From Zobellia russellii (GTDB lineage Bacteria > Bacteroidota > Bacteroidia > Flavobacteriales > Flavobacteriaceae), in the NCBI RefSeq assembly GCF_018728565.1, contig NZ_JACSOI010000002.1, forward strand, positions 496,001-560,000: DNA of 64,000 nucleotides. The letters run 5' to 3'. The position numbers were made by a program, and so were the translations under genes. How positions within the stretch are numbered: the stretch's first letter is position 1; each line of letters begins with the position of its first letter. Positions 1-9,596 of this stretch are shown here, piece after piece. The notes below the pieces were generated by a model, which was given only the letters and a program-made list of their open reading frames with translations, made no database searches and had not been told where the DNA came from.

Positions 1-2172
1 CTGAACAACGGTACTTTGGTCTTGGCCGGTCTGGAAGGCTTTTCTTTCTTTAAGCCCAAATCTATAATGGATGCGGAGCCTTTACCGGTACTACACTTTG
101 GAAACTTTAAGATTTTCAATCAGACTATATTCCCACAAGACACCATTAATAAAAGGGTCTTACTATCCGAACGGCTCCATAACGGGCAGACCTTAGACCT
201 CAAATACAATGAGAATGTCTTTAGTGTAGAAGCATTGTCCCTACATTTTGCATCAACTGAAAATCATTTTTTAAAATACAGATTATTACCTGTAGATCAA
301 AATTGGTTTCAGACCACTTCGGACCAACGGATGATCAATTACAATGGTCTACAACCCGGAACCTATTCCTTAGAAGTAGCGGCATCAAATTCTATTGGAG
401 AGTGGACTGCGCCTAAGATATTGAACATAATTATTTCTCCTCCGTTTTGGAAAACTCCCTTAGCCTATATTCTCTATACCTTGGCCTTCCTTCTAATTCT
501 AGGTGTCATTCTATATAATATTTTCAAAGTACAGTCGCTGCGCTACAATATTCAACTAGAACAAATAGAAAAAGATAAAGTAAAGGAGGTTAATGCGGCC
601 AAGCTTCGTTTTTTCGCCAATATATCCCATGAGCTTAAAACACCGCTCAATCTTATTTCCAGTCCGGTAAAACTTCTATCGGAACGGTATAGAGACAATA
701 TAGATTCTCAAGAAAAGTTGAACATCATTGCTAGGCAATCCAAAAAAATAGGGCAGCTCATAGACCAGATTCATGATTTTGAACGTGTAGACGCCAACTT
801 AATGGAGATGGACTATTCAAGATTCTATTTTGATGAGTTTATAGAAAGTATAGTCCCAGATTTTCATTTCCTGGCCTATAATAGCCATAAAAGGTTACAG
901 GTTATTTCCGATGACTCCAACATAGTAGTATCTGCAGATCGCGATAAGCTAGAGAAAGTTTTCAATAACCTCTTAAGCAATGCTTTTAAGTATACAGGTG
1001 CCAATGATGTCATTACCATAAAGTATGTTAGTGAAGATAAAGACCTACTTGTTTCCGTAACGGATACCGGAAGAGGTATAGATGATGATGACCTGCCCCA
1101 CATTTTTGAAAGGTTTTACCAATCACGAAAAAGAGAAAGTGTACATTCAACAGGTTCAGGTATAGGTCTTGCTTTTTCCAAAAAATTAGTGGAAATGCAT
1201 TACGGCTATTTAGAAGCATTTAGCGAAATAGGCGTAGGAACGACCATAACGGTACGTCTACCGGTGGTTAAAAAAGAATCTGCAGATGACCAGGCCCTAA
1301 AGGAAAAAGCCATAATATCTGCCGAAAACAAAGTTTCCAATGCCGAAACAACGATAGCAAAGACCGAAATTTCCAAGATAAAAACCAGCGGAGATTACAC
1401 GGACCACTTGATTTTCTATGTAGAAGATGTCTTGGATATGCGGCTATATGTGTCAAAAGTACTCTCTAAATTCTTTGAGGTAAAAACCTTTACCAATGGC
1501 AGGGAGTGTTTGGATGCTATGGAAGACCAATGGCCAGATCTGGTAATCAGTGATATTCAAATGCCCGTCATGAACGGACTTGAACTTTGTAAACGTATAA
1601 AGGCCGATATTAAGACAAGCCATATTCCGGTAATTCTGCTTACAGCATTGAACGATATAGAAAATCAGATTCAGGGTATTAAGGATGGAGCGGACGCGTA
1701 CATTAAAAAACCATTTGATGCCCGCCGGTTGGTTGCCCGCACCGAAGCATTGTTGGAAAACAAAAAACGATTACGGGAGCGTTTTAAAATTGGTATTCCG
1801 CTTACGAAGGACAATAACCTAAACATTAGAAACGACAACGCATTTCTTGAAAAGCTATACCATCTTATGGCCCATAACCTGGACAATCAAAATCTAGATA
1901 TGGACCAAATTGCACGTCAACTTTATCTTAACCGGACACATTTTTATCAAAAAGTGAAGGCATTAACGGATAAAACTCCGTTTGAAATGCTAAAAATGTA
2001 CCGTCTGAAAAAAGCGGCGGAATTATTGGTACAGCAACCGGACTTATCCGTAAACGAAGTTTATACGATGACCGGATTTAAAAGCCGAACGCATTTCAGC
2101 AAACTTTTCAAAGAAATGTACAATACCACACCGGGTAAATATTCAGCTCAGAATAAAAATACTTCTTCATAA
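1..2172 (+). CDS. Hybrid two-component system regulator (HTCS), 5'-truncated by the window edge
   Basis: One-protein sensor kinase, receiver and AraC-type activator of the kind that switches on Bacteroidota glycan loci. The frame is open back to base 1, so the N-terminal propeller repeats lie outside the window; only a final repeat-like GLEGFSFF stretch is visible. Then come a Y_Y_Y domain (nt about 265-435), one membrane helix (about 460-525), a HisKA box NISHELKTPL with His at nt 628-630, and an ATPase domain with DTGRGI and GSGIGLAF. A receiver follows with SDIQMPVMNG (Asp codon 1552-1554) and KKPF, then a C-terminal AraC HTH (about 1850-2150). It sits directly upstream of SusC1 on the same strand, and is the best candidate to bind the 21-bp-spaced repeats found before SusC1, SusC2 and four other genes. 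The inducing glycan cannot be read from this part. Confidence 0.95.
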   Translation: MNNGTLVLAGLEGFSFFKPKSIMDAEPLPVLHFGNFKIFNQTIFPQDTINKRVLLSERLHNGQTLDLKYNENVFSVEALSLHFASTENHFLKYRLLPVDQNWFQTTSDQRMINYNGLQPGTYSLEVAASNSIGEWTAPKILNIIISPPFWKTPLAYILYTLAFLLILGVILYNIFKVQSLRYNIQLEQIEKDKVKEVNAAKLRFFANISHELKTPLNLISSPVKLLSERYRDNIDSQEKLNIIARQSKKIGQLIDQIHDFERVDANLMEMDYSRFYFDEFIESIVPDFHFLAYNSHKRLQVISDDSNIVVSADRDKLEKVFNNLLSNAFKYTGANDVITIKYVSEDKDLLVSVTDTGRGIDDDDLPHIFERFYQSRKRESVHSTGSGIGLAFSKKLVEMHYGYLEAFSEIGVGTTITVRLPVVKKESADDQALKEKAIISAENKVSNAETTIAKTEISKIKTSGDYTDHLIFYVEDVLDMRLYVSKVLSKFFEVKTFTNGRECLDAMEDQWPDLVISDIQMPVMNGLELCKRIKADIKTSHIPVILLTALNDIENQIQGIKDGADAYIKKPFDARRLVARTEALLENKKRLRERFKIGIPLTKDNNLNIRNDNAFLEKLYHLMAHNLDNQNLDMDQIARQLYLNRTHFYQKVKALTDKTPFEMLKMYRLKKAAELLVQQPDLSVNEVYTMTGFKSRTHFSKLFKEMYNTTPGKYSAQNKNTSS

Positions 2173-2415
2173 CGCCAAGCGCACAGAACTAACCGCTCTC
2201 CTACTACTAAAATTTCCGAATTCATAGCCTTGAATATCTTAGGCGATTTTACGCCTCAAAACTCATTTGTTTCAAGGGATTACTCTTGACCTTACATCTA
2301 CAAACCCCTTCCAAAAAGGGTCTTTAGCTACTGTTAACCACCTCTAAAACACTACAAAAGAAAACCTTCTGCTGGTCTGCCCTAAAATTTTAATAGCCAT
2401 CAGTTTGAATTTAAA
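2173..2415. other. Intergenic stretch after the HTCS gene
   Basis: This stretch lies between the regulator gene and the SusC1 operator. The only structure seen is a weak nested inverted repeat: CCTTGAA at 2228-2234 pairs with TTCAAGG at 2271-2277 and encloses a GGCG/CGCC hairpin. It lacks a T-run and is not a convincing terminator. No small ORF or RNA gene is supported. Confidence 0.4.
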
Positions 2416-2469
2416 GAGACATAAAATTTACGCTTGAATACATCATTTTTTGCTTGAAAAATACCTTTG
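2416..2469 (+). promoter_or_regulatory. SusC1 promoter: 21-bp-spaced operator plus -7 box
   Basis: GAGACAT (2416-2422) and AATACAT (2437-2443) are direct half-sites 21 bp apart, with ATTTACG (2426-2432) between them. After an 18-bp gap comes TACCTTTG (2462-2469), a perfect TAnnTTTG -7 element of Bacteroidota. The operator therefore covers the -33 region, as expected for an activator contacting sigma. Five other copies of this arrangement occur in the window. The leader to the SusC1 start would be about 70 nt. Binding by the HTCS is inference. Confidence 0.75.
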
Positions 2470-2548
2470 TTTCTCGCTATTGTTAAAAAATTAACATTCC
2501 AAATAGCGCCTTTCACTCAACTTAAATTTTTTATAACTCAACTCAAAC

Positions 2549-5500
2549 ATGAAAAAAAACAGACCTAAAATTCCACAGCGTTGGTTGTTTTCGCTTTGCT
2601 TAATGATGTTGCTCATATGCAGCTTCTCTTTTGCACAAACAACAGTTAACGGAACGGTAATAAGTACCGAAGACAGTATGCCGCTTCCCGGTGCCAATGT
2701 CTTGGTAAAAGGAACCAGTATAGGAATCGTTACCGATTTTGACGGCAATTATTCTATTGATGTTCCTGCTGGATCGGACATTTTAGTATTCAGCTATATT
2801 GGGTACAGCACCCAAGAAGTTACTATTGATGGAAAAACCACAATAGACATTTCATTAGACACGGATTCTGCCAAATTAGACGAGGTGGTAGTTATTGGTT
2901 ACGGTACATCTACCAAACGAAAAATGGTTGGAGCGGTTACCACGTTAGCACCCGAAAAATTGGAACAAACCCCTTTCAACAATGTTGGCGAGGCCTTGCA
3001 AGGACAAGTATCCGGTCTTATTGTAGAAAACAGTGGTGGTGCTCCCGGTAGCTCTCCGGCTATCTCCATTCGTGGTGGTGGCTCCCCTTTATACGTGATT
3101 GACGGGGTCATTACAGAACAACAAGATTTTCAAACCATTAACTCCAATGATATTGAAAGCATCAGTTTTCTTAAAGATGCTGCGGCAACCGCTGTATATG
3201 GTTCAAGAGCGGGTAACGGTATTGTTTTGGTAACGACCAAAAGAGGTAAAGACGGAAAAATAAACGTCAATTACTCCTACAATTACCAAATGAGCCAACC
3301 CACTATATTACCGGAAATGATGAATTCCTATGAATTTGCACAGGTTCAAAATGCTGCAAGTGCCTATGAAGGCATACCGGTTCCGTATTCCCCAGAGCAA
3401 TTAGAAACCATCAGGACCCACGCAGACTTGGATACGTATCCGGACAATAACTGGCCAGACCTGACCCTTAAGGAATTTGCTCCCGAGCAAAGGCACAATC
3501 TTTCACTTTCCGGAGGAGACAAAAAAACCAACTACTTTGTTTCTATGGGGTATATTGATGAAGGAAGTCTGCTTAAACAAGATGTAGTAAACTATACTAG
3601 ATTCAATGTTAGAAGTAACGTAACTACCAAATTTGATAAAATAGGTCTTGAGGTTGGCGTAAACCTCAACTCCAGTATTGAAAACTACGAAGAACCCTCT
3701 GCGGGTATGTTTGGTGTTTGGCGAGCTGTAAACCAAAATACCGACCCACTTTACAGAGGTTATAATCTAGACGGCACACTGGCCGGGGGCGGCAACGGGG
3801 ACAATCCACTTGCCTTAACGGATAAGGACGCGGGTTATAACAAGACCCGGGACAAGTTCATTAATGCACAGCTAGACGTAAAATGGCAAGTTCCCAACAT
3901 AGAAGGTTTTAAATTAGGGGTAATGGCCAACTACCGTGATGGTGATGGTTGGGGTAAATTATGGGAATACAATGTTCCGCTATACATGCAGGACGGCTCC
4001 CTAACACCACAAACACCACCGGCCTTGAGCTTAAATTCATACTACAGTAATAGATTGTATTTTGAATCTAGTGCTTCTTACTCCCGCACCTTTGGCATGC
4101 ACGGTCTTGATGCTACCTTTGTGTACAACCAGACTACCAGCAAATATGCAGATTTAGGAGCTTCAAGAAGAAATTACCTGTCCGGTGCCGTAGATCAACT
4201 TTTTGCCGGTCCGGCCGTGGGTAAAGACAATGACGGTAGCGAACAGGAAGCCGCCAATGCAGGTTATGTTTTCCGTTTGAAATATGACTTTGACTACAAA
4301 TATATCATTGAGCTTAGTGGCCGTTATGATGGTAATGACAATTTTGCCCCTAAAAAAAGATGGGGATTCTTTCCCGCCATGTCATTTGCATGGAATATTG
4401 CCGAGGAAAATTTTATGCAAAAGCTTAAAGAGGATAATATCATCAACTCTTTAAAACTTAGAAGTTCTTATGGTAAAACAGGTGTCTCGGAAGGAGTAAA
4501 CAGATTTGGTTATATCCCCGTATACAATCTTGAATCTGGCGTTTATACTATTGGCAATGCCTTGGCAAACGGTTACTCAGAAGGCAATTTGGTAAATCCG
4601 GACGAACTCACTTGGTACAATAGGGAATCGTTCAACTACGGATTGGATTTCTCTACATTCGGAGATAAATTTAGCGGTACCCTAGAGTATTTCTACTACT
4701 TAACCACAGGTTTTTTGGTAAGTCCACAAAATGTGTACTCCCAACCTTTGGGCAAACCTTTGCCTCAAATTCGCTCAGGTTCTAAACAACGTAGAGCCGG
4801 ATATGAAGTTTCGCTACGTTACAAAGGAAACATCAACGAGTTTAGATTTGGGTTAGGCGGTAACGTTTCTTATTTCAATCAATTATGGGAACAACTGGAT
4901 ACCGAAGATCAAGCTACACTCAAAAACCCGTACACAAGGGAAACCCAGAGGACCGATTACTGGCAAGGTGGAAAAGTATTTGTTACTGACGGATTATACC
5001 AAAATGACAATGATATCTTAAACACCCCACGTTTGCTAAGTTCTACGGAAACTCAAGGTGGAGATATCCGCTATGTGGATTCTAACGGAGACGGTAAAGT
5101 GGACGAGCAGGATAAACGCTTGCTAGGCCTTCCTTCTCAACCACGCCTTACCTACGGTATAGATTTTAATATGAGCTACAAAGGATGGTTCATGAACGGT
5201 CTCTTTCAAGGTGCCGGAAACCGTTATATTGGTTTTGATCGGTTTATTGCCGCAGAAGCCAAACGCTTAACGTATATCTATCAATTGGACTATTGGACAC
5301 CGGAAAACCCGGGTGCATCCTACCCTAGACCGGTTACTTCAGTAGCCGTGAACGGAGGCAATAATGATATTGTAAGCAACCCTTCGGATTACTTTTTAAA
5401 GAACGCCAAATATTTCAGATTAAAGAATATTCAGCTGGGTTATGACCTAAAGAAAACGTTTTTAGCGGATAACAACTGGATTTCTTCCTGTAAAATATTT

Positions 5501-5644
5501 GCAAGTGGTACCAACCTGTTTACCATTTCTCCGGTAAAAGACTTTTTTGACCCAGAACAAGTGCAAAGTGCCAACAACGGGATAAACAGCTACGGCTACC
5601 CAGTACAACGCACGTATTCATTTGGTGTAAACCTAGGATTTTAA
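2549..5644 (+). CDS. SusC1, TonB-dependent glycan transporter
   Basis: Outer-membrane importer that takes up oligosaccharides with its SusD partner. It has an N-terminal signal peptide (cleavage near FAQT), a carboxypeptidase-regulatory-like domain (residues about 33-110, with PLPGANVLVKGT and TDFDGNYSI), the DEVVVIGYG TonB-box region, a plug domain with the typical LKDAAATAVYGSRAGNGIVLVTTK stretch broken over residues about 210-235, and a long beta-barrel ending in a terminal Phe. The length of 1031 residues is normal for SusC. SusD1 follows after 12 bp. The substrate is inferred from neighbours to be a sulfated algal galactan. Confidence 0.95.
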   Translation: MKKNRPKIPQRWLFSLCLMMLLICSFSFAQTTVNGTVISTEDSMPLPGANVLVKGTSIGIVTDFDGNYSIDVPAGSDILVFSYIGYSTQEVTIDGKTTIDISLDTDSAKLDEVVVIGYGTSTKRKMVGAVTTLAPEKLEQTPFNNVGEALQGQVSGLIVENSGGAPGSSPAISIRGGGSPLYVIDGVITEQQDFQTINSNDIESISFLKDAAATAVYGSRAGNGIVLVTTKRGKDGKINVNYSYNYQMSQPTILPEMMNSYEFAQVQNAASAYEGIPVPYSPEQLETIRTHADLDTYPDNNWPDLTLKEFAPEQRHNLSLSGGDKKTNYFVSMGYIDEGSLLKQDVVNYTRFNVRSNVTTKFDKIGLEVGVNLNSSIENYEEPSAGMFGVWRAVNQNTDPLYRGYNLDGTLAGGGNGDNPLALTDKDAGYNKTRDKFINAQLDVKWQVPNIEGFKLGVMANYRDGDGWGKLWEYNVPLYMQDGSLTPQTPPALSLNSYYSNRLYFESSASYSRTFGMHGLDATFVYNQTTSKYADLGASRRNYLSGAVDQLFAGPAVGKDNDGSEQEAANAGYVFRLKYDFDYKYIIELSGRYDGNDNFAPKKRWGFFPAMSFAWNIAEENFMQKLKEDNIINSLKLRSSYGKTGVSEGVNRFGYIPVYNLESGVYTIGNALANGYSEGNLVNPDELTWYNRESFNYGLDFSTFGDKFSGTLEYFYYLTTGFLVSPQNVYSQPLGKPLPQIRSGSKQRRAGYEVSLRYKGNINEFRFGLGGNVSYFNQLWEQLDTEDQATLKNPYTRETQRTDYWQGGKVFVTDGLYQNDNDILNTPRLLSSTETQGGDIRYVDSNGDGKVDEQDKRLLGLPSQPRLTYGIDFNMSYKGWFMNGLFQGAGNRYIGFDRFIAAEAKRLTYIYQLDYWTPENPGASYPRPVTSVAVNGGNNDIVSNPSDYFLKNAKYFRLKNIQLGYDLKKTFLADNNWISSCKIFASGTNLFTISPVKDFFDPEQVQSANNGINSYGYPVQRTYSFGVNLGF

Positions 5645-5656
5645 TTCAAAAAAATA

Positions 5657-7465
5657 ATGATGAAGAACTTATATATAACCCTGTTTTCTGTTTTGATCGC
5701 CCTCATGAGCTTCTCATGTAGCGACGACCTTTTAGATACCAAACCCTTAGACAAGTACACTGAACAAGATGTGTGGAGCGATGCTAATCTTGCCCAAGGT
5801 TTTATTTATAACACCTATAATTCGGTATTGCCTGAATTATTGGTCAACCCGGAAGATCCAGACCCAAAAGGAGGTGGCGCCGGTAATGACGATTTTACCG
5901 ATAATACCGTTTTGGTAAATGCCAACAAAGTGGCCTTAGACCTGATCGATCAATTTTATGACGCCGGTTGGGCCAAAAACAACTCTTATTATTTCTACGG
6001 AAGGGCTCCATTAGGGTTAAAATCCCCTATAAAACAAAATTCTTTTGAAGTCATCAGGGACTGTAACTTGATCATTGAAAAAGTGGCCGCTTCGGAAGGC
6101 ATCCAGGAAAACATCAAACCTAAATTGATTGCACAGGGCAAGATGTTACGTGCTTTAATCTATTACTCAAAGGCACGTTTGTTCGGTAAATACGTAATTG
6201 TAGATAAGGTGCTTACCCCTGAAGACGATTTAAAGTTACCACGATCGGAAACGATAAAAGAGACCTATGATTTTATCATCAAAGACTTACAGGAAGCAGC
6301 TCTAGATTTACCCGTTTCTAGCAATGTAGAGACTGGCGAACTTACAAAAGGTGCCGCATATGCTATGTTGGCAGAAATTGCACTGCACGGCGCTGCATAT
6401 GTTGAAAGTGGAAAAGAAGACTATTACAACATTTCCAAAAAAGCAAGCGAAGACTTATTTGCGCTAGGGTACAGTCTAGACCCTAATTACGCAGAATTGT
6501 TTAACAATTACACCAATGCATTAAATTCATCGGAAATCATATTAGGGCTATACACCAATATAGATGCTACACTCTGTGTATTGACTCCAATGCAACGTAT
6601 TGTTCCTAATATGGAGGTTGCCAAAACGGAAGGTACCCCAAAACTGAACGAATCATTTTTAGGGTGGACTACCGCCATGCCTTCTGCCGATTTGGTTGAT
6701 GATTATTTGGTAACCGATACGGACGGAGTAGCAAAAAGGTGGAACGAAACCTCATACTATCAAGATTTTGAGACTAACGGAGGGTTTCTTTCCGATGCTA
6801 TATATAACGAACATCGCGACGCCCGTTTCTTTGCTTCTATTGTACAGGATTCCTCAAAACTTTTTACCAATACCATTACCACTAGAGTTGGTGGCAATAT
6901 GCATTATGTACAAAGTACGAAGGGTACTGAAGCATCCACTATATCCGGCTATTTTATAAGAAAGGGTATTTATCCTGATATTGAAGGATACAAAGCGGTA
7001 AACTTCACAAATTACCATCAGGTCATTACCAGATTAGGCCGTGCCTATTTGAACTATGCTGAAGTTATGCTGCGCCTAAACGATGCAGAAACAGCGGTTC
7101 AATACATCAACAAAACCAGGGTTGAGCATGGCAAACTACCGGAGCTTATGGCAGGCATGACCTTAGATCAAGTTTGGGAATGGTACAAAATTGAACGTCG
7201 CGTAGAATTGTTTTTTGAGAACGATAGATATTGGTCCCTTTTAAGATGGGGTAAAGAAGAAGGCGGAGGTATCATTTCGGAATTAAACGACAAAGAATAT
7301 ACCTTCTTTGAAATTGCAGCAGATGGCAAAGGCTTTGAAAGCGTACCCGTAATATTAAAACCGGGCAATCAGAAAAAACGCTTTTCTACAAGACGCTACT
7401 TATTTCCTGTTCCTGAAAACGAGCGTATCCTAAATGAAAAACTAGATCAAAATCCAGGCTGGTAA
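5657..7465 (+). CDS. SusD1, surface glycan-binding lipoprotein (RagB/SusD family)
   Basis: Outer-membrane lipoprotein that caps the SusC1 barrel and captures glycan. The signal peptide ends in a lipobox at Cys21 (SFSCSDD). The C-terminal half carries family hallmarks: a YLNYAEVMLRL helix, the NKTRVEHGKLPEL segment, the ERRVELFFENDRYWSLLRWG stretch near residue 515, and the ending LDQNPGW. At 602 residues it is a little longer than most members. The first of two consecutive ATG codons is used here. It belongs to the SusC1 transcript. Confidence 0.93.
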   Translation: MMKNLYITLFSVLIALMSFSCSDDLLDTKPLDKYTEQDVWSDANLAQGFIYNTYNSVLPELLVNPEDPDPKGGGAGNDDFTDNTVLVNANKVALDLIDQFYDAGWAKNNSYYFYGRAPLGLKSPIKQNSFEVIRDCNLIIEKVAASEGIQENIKPKLIAQGKMLRALIYYSKARLFGKYVIVDKVLTPEDDLKLPRSETIKETYDFIIKDLQEAALDLPVSSNVETGELTKGAAYAMLAEIALHGAAYVESGKEDYYNISKKASEDLFALGYSLDPNYAELFNNYTNALNSSEIILGLYTNIDATLCVLTPMQRIVPNMEVAKTEGTPKLNESFLGWTTAMPSADLVDDYLVTDTDGVAKRWNETSYYQDFETNGGFLSDAIYNEHRDARFFASIVQDSSKLFTNTITTRVGGNMHYVQSTKGTEASTISGYFIRKGIYPDIEGYKAVNFTNYHQVITRLGRAYLNYAEVMLRLNDAETAVQYINKTRVEHGKLPELMAGMTLDQVWEWYKIERRVELFFENDRYWSLLRWGKEEGGGIISELNDKEYTFFEIAADGKGFESVPVILKPGNQKKRFSTRRYLFPVPENERILNEKLDQNPGW

Positions 7466-7492
7466 ACTAACGCACAACAAAATTCGTATAAA

Positions 7493-7954
7493 ATGAAAAA
7501 TATAACATACTTACTATTCTTGCTCGTAGGCATTACAATGACCTCTTGCCTGAAATCAGATTTAGAAGAGCTGCCCACATTCAACGAGGCCGAAATTACC
7601 AATTTCAGATTCGAATATAGATGGATTGATGACACACAAGACTTTAACCGCCTACAAGTGGTTCAATTGAATGTAGAAACGACCATAGACACGGTTAATC
7701 AAAAGGTAGCCTGCGCCATAACTGTGCCGCCTGCCAATGGCGATTTTCCGGAGGAAGTACGGTCACAGGTAAGCCTTTCGGAAATAGTGGGCTACGCAGA
7801 TATTTCTACGGCAGCTACGTTGGCCCCGGCAAACGGAGCCCCTGCCCTTGGTGAGATTGGCGATTTTAGCACCAACCCTATCAGTTACGAAGTTACAGCG
7901 GCAGATGGCACCAAACTTACTTGGGGTTTAACCATTACGGAATTCAATAAATAG
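7493..7954 (+). CDS. Small surface lipoprotein with a DUF5018-like end
   Basis: A 153-residue lipoprotein with lipobox Cys19 (MTSCLKSD). The C-terminus (ISYEVTAADGTKLTWGLTI) resembles the repeated YTVTAEDG-type strand of DUF5018 and cadherin-like surface domains. The gene lies 27 bp after SusD1, the place where SusE/SusF or other surface glycan-binding proteins are usually encoded, so a role as auxiliary binding protein is likely but unproven. No enzymatic motif is seen. Confidence 0.7.
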   Translation: MKNITYLLFLLVGITMTSCLKSDLEELPTFNEAEITNFRFEYRWIDDTQDFNRLQVVQLNVETTIDTVNQKVACAITVPPANGDFPEEVRSQVSLSEIVGYADISTAATLAPANGAPALGEIGDFSTNPISYEVTAADGTKLTWGLTITEFNK

Positions 7955-8027
7955 GGCAGGGTATGTATCCCTACTCCTAGTTTACGTTGCACAAACAATT
8001 TGTAACTTTCTTGTAAAAATCAAGTTT

Positions 8028-9584
8028 ATGATAACATATGCTTTTCCAACTTTTCAGTCCCTTTTAAAATTCAGTATGGTAGGCGTGTTAGCCTTTTTGA
8101 ACATTCCTACCAGTGAAAATACAGTAACAAAAACAGAGCGCCCTAATATTCTGTTCTGTATTGCGGATGACGCTTCAATGAAGAGTTTTGGTGCTTATGG
8201 AGATACCTTCATCAATACGCCGGAAATAGACCAACTGGCCAAGGATGGATTGGTATTTCAAAATGCATATAACGGCAACCCTAAATGCTCACCGGCACGG
8301 GCCTGTATTTTAACGGGCAAGTACAGCTGGCAGCTAAAGGAAGCCGCGAACCATAACGGACGTTTTCCTCTGGAATTCAAAACCTATCCGCAGTTATTGG
8401 CTAAAAAGGGCTATCGTGTAGGGTATACGGGCAAAGGTTGGGGTCCTGGTGTGTATGACACTAAGGACAACCCCGCAGGGCCGGAATATAACACCATAAA
8501 ACTAGAACCACCGTATAAAGGAATTACGGATGTTGACTATGCCGCTAATTTTGAGGCTTTTCTCAATGAAAACCCTACGGATACCCCGTTTTGTTTTTGG
8601 TTGGGAACCAAAGAACCCCATCGTTTTTACGAATTGGATTCTTGGAAGAAAGCGGGCCGAAGGTTAGAAGAAGCAAATGTACCGCCCTTCTATCCAGATA
8701 ATGAAGTGGTTCGCGGCGATTTATTGGATTATGCAAACGAAGTAGAGTGGTTTGACACCCATGTGGGTAAAGCAATTAAAGCTCTTGAGAAAAAAGGGCT
8801 GCTAAAAAACACATTGGTCCTCATAACGTCTGACCATGGTATGCCGTTCCCAAGGGTAAAAGGCCAGATTTATGAAGAAGGCTTCCATATTCCATTGATT
8901 GCTTATTGGAAAGGAAAAATTGTTTCCGGCCGTACGGTAAGCGATTTCGTTAGCTTTTCTGATTTGGCCCCTACTTTTATGGAGGTAGTGGGTGAAACGC
9001 CTCCCGAACAAATGACGGGAAGCAGTCTTACAAAACAACTTTTTTCTACGGAATCCGGTAGGATAGATAAAAATCGGGACCATGTGCTTTTAGGCAAAGA
9101 ACGTCATGATATAGGACGCGCCAATGAAGACGGAACCGACCTAGCCTATCCGGTAAGGGCCATCAGGAACGACTCGCTCTTATATGTTCACAATATAAAA
9201 CCCGAGAGATGGCCCGTGGGCAATCCTGAATATGGTTTTATGAATACGGATGGTTCTCCTACCAAAAGTTACCTAACCTCGCTTAAACCGGAAGATGACG
9301 AGTACCCTTTCTTTGAGATGAATTTTGATAAGAGACCGGAACACGAACTTTATAATATTAAGAAAGACCCGCACTGCATCCATAATCTGGCTAATAAACC
9401 GGAAAATGCAACGGTCATCAAAAAGCTTCGTACCCAAATGGAAACGGAACTTATTGCTCAGGGCGACCCCAGAACACTGGGCAAGGGAGACATATTTGAT
9501 AATTATATCTATTACGGTAAGCGATTGGATTACAAAACCGGTAAACGTATCGCCCCGCTCAAGTACATAAAAAAAACCGAATAA
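8028..9584 (+). CDS. Family S1 sulfatase, SGSH-like
   Basis: Formylglycine-dependent sulfate ester hydrolase, exported. The metal site begins with ADD (Asp47, Asp48). The maturation motif is C-S-P-A-R with Cys87 as the formylglycine precursor. The second metal motif is SDHG, followed by MPFPRVKGQIYEEGFHIP, the arrangement seen in N-sulfoglucosamine sulfohydrolase-like sulfatases. GKGWGPG replaces the common GKWHLG. The N-terminus has a hydrophobic segment (residues about 13-26) but an atypical signal peptide. The family resemblance does not fix the sugar; the context points to an algal sulfated glycan. It precedes a second sulfatase by 12 bp in the same operon. Confidence 0.92.
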   Translation: MITYAFPTFQSLLKFSMVGVLAFLNIPTSENTVTKTERPNILFCIADDASMKSFGAYGDTFINTPEIDQLAKDGLVFQNAYNGNPKCSPARACILTGKYSWQLKEAANHNGRFPLEFKTYPQLLAKKGYRVGYTGKGWGPGVYDTKDNPAGPEYNTIKLEPPYKGITDVDYAANFEAFLNENPTDTPFCFWLGTKEPHRFYELDSWKKAGRRLEEANVPPFYPDNEVVRGDLLDYANEVEWFDTHVGKAIKALEKKGLLKNTLVLITSDHGMPFPRVKGQIYEEGFHIPLIAYWKGKIVSGRTVSDFVSFSDLAPTFMEVVGETPPEQMTGSSLTKQLFSTESGRIDKNRDHVLLGKERHDIGRANEDGTDLAYPVRAIRNDSLLYVHNIKPERWPVGNPEYGFMNTDGSPTKSYLTSLKPEDDEYPFFEMNFDKRPEHELYNIKKDPHCIHNLANKPENATVIKKLRTQMETELIAQGDPRTLGKGDIFDNYIYYGKRLDYKTGKRIAPLKYIKKTE

Positions 9585-9596
9585 AAATTTAGCACT

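Noticed and set aside
2228-2277. Nested inverted repeat after the HTCS gene as a terminator
   Set aside because: The stem is interrupted, and there is no T-run.
2434-2469. A classic -33 TTG for the SusC1 promoter
   Set aside because: The nearest suitable TTG (2434-2436) is 25 bp from the -7 box, outside the usual 17-23 bp, and lies inside the operator.
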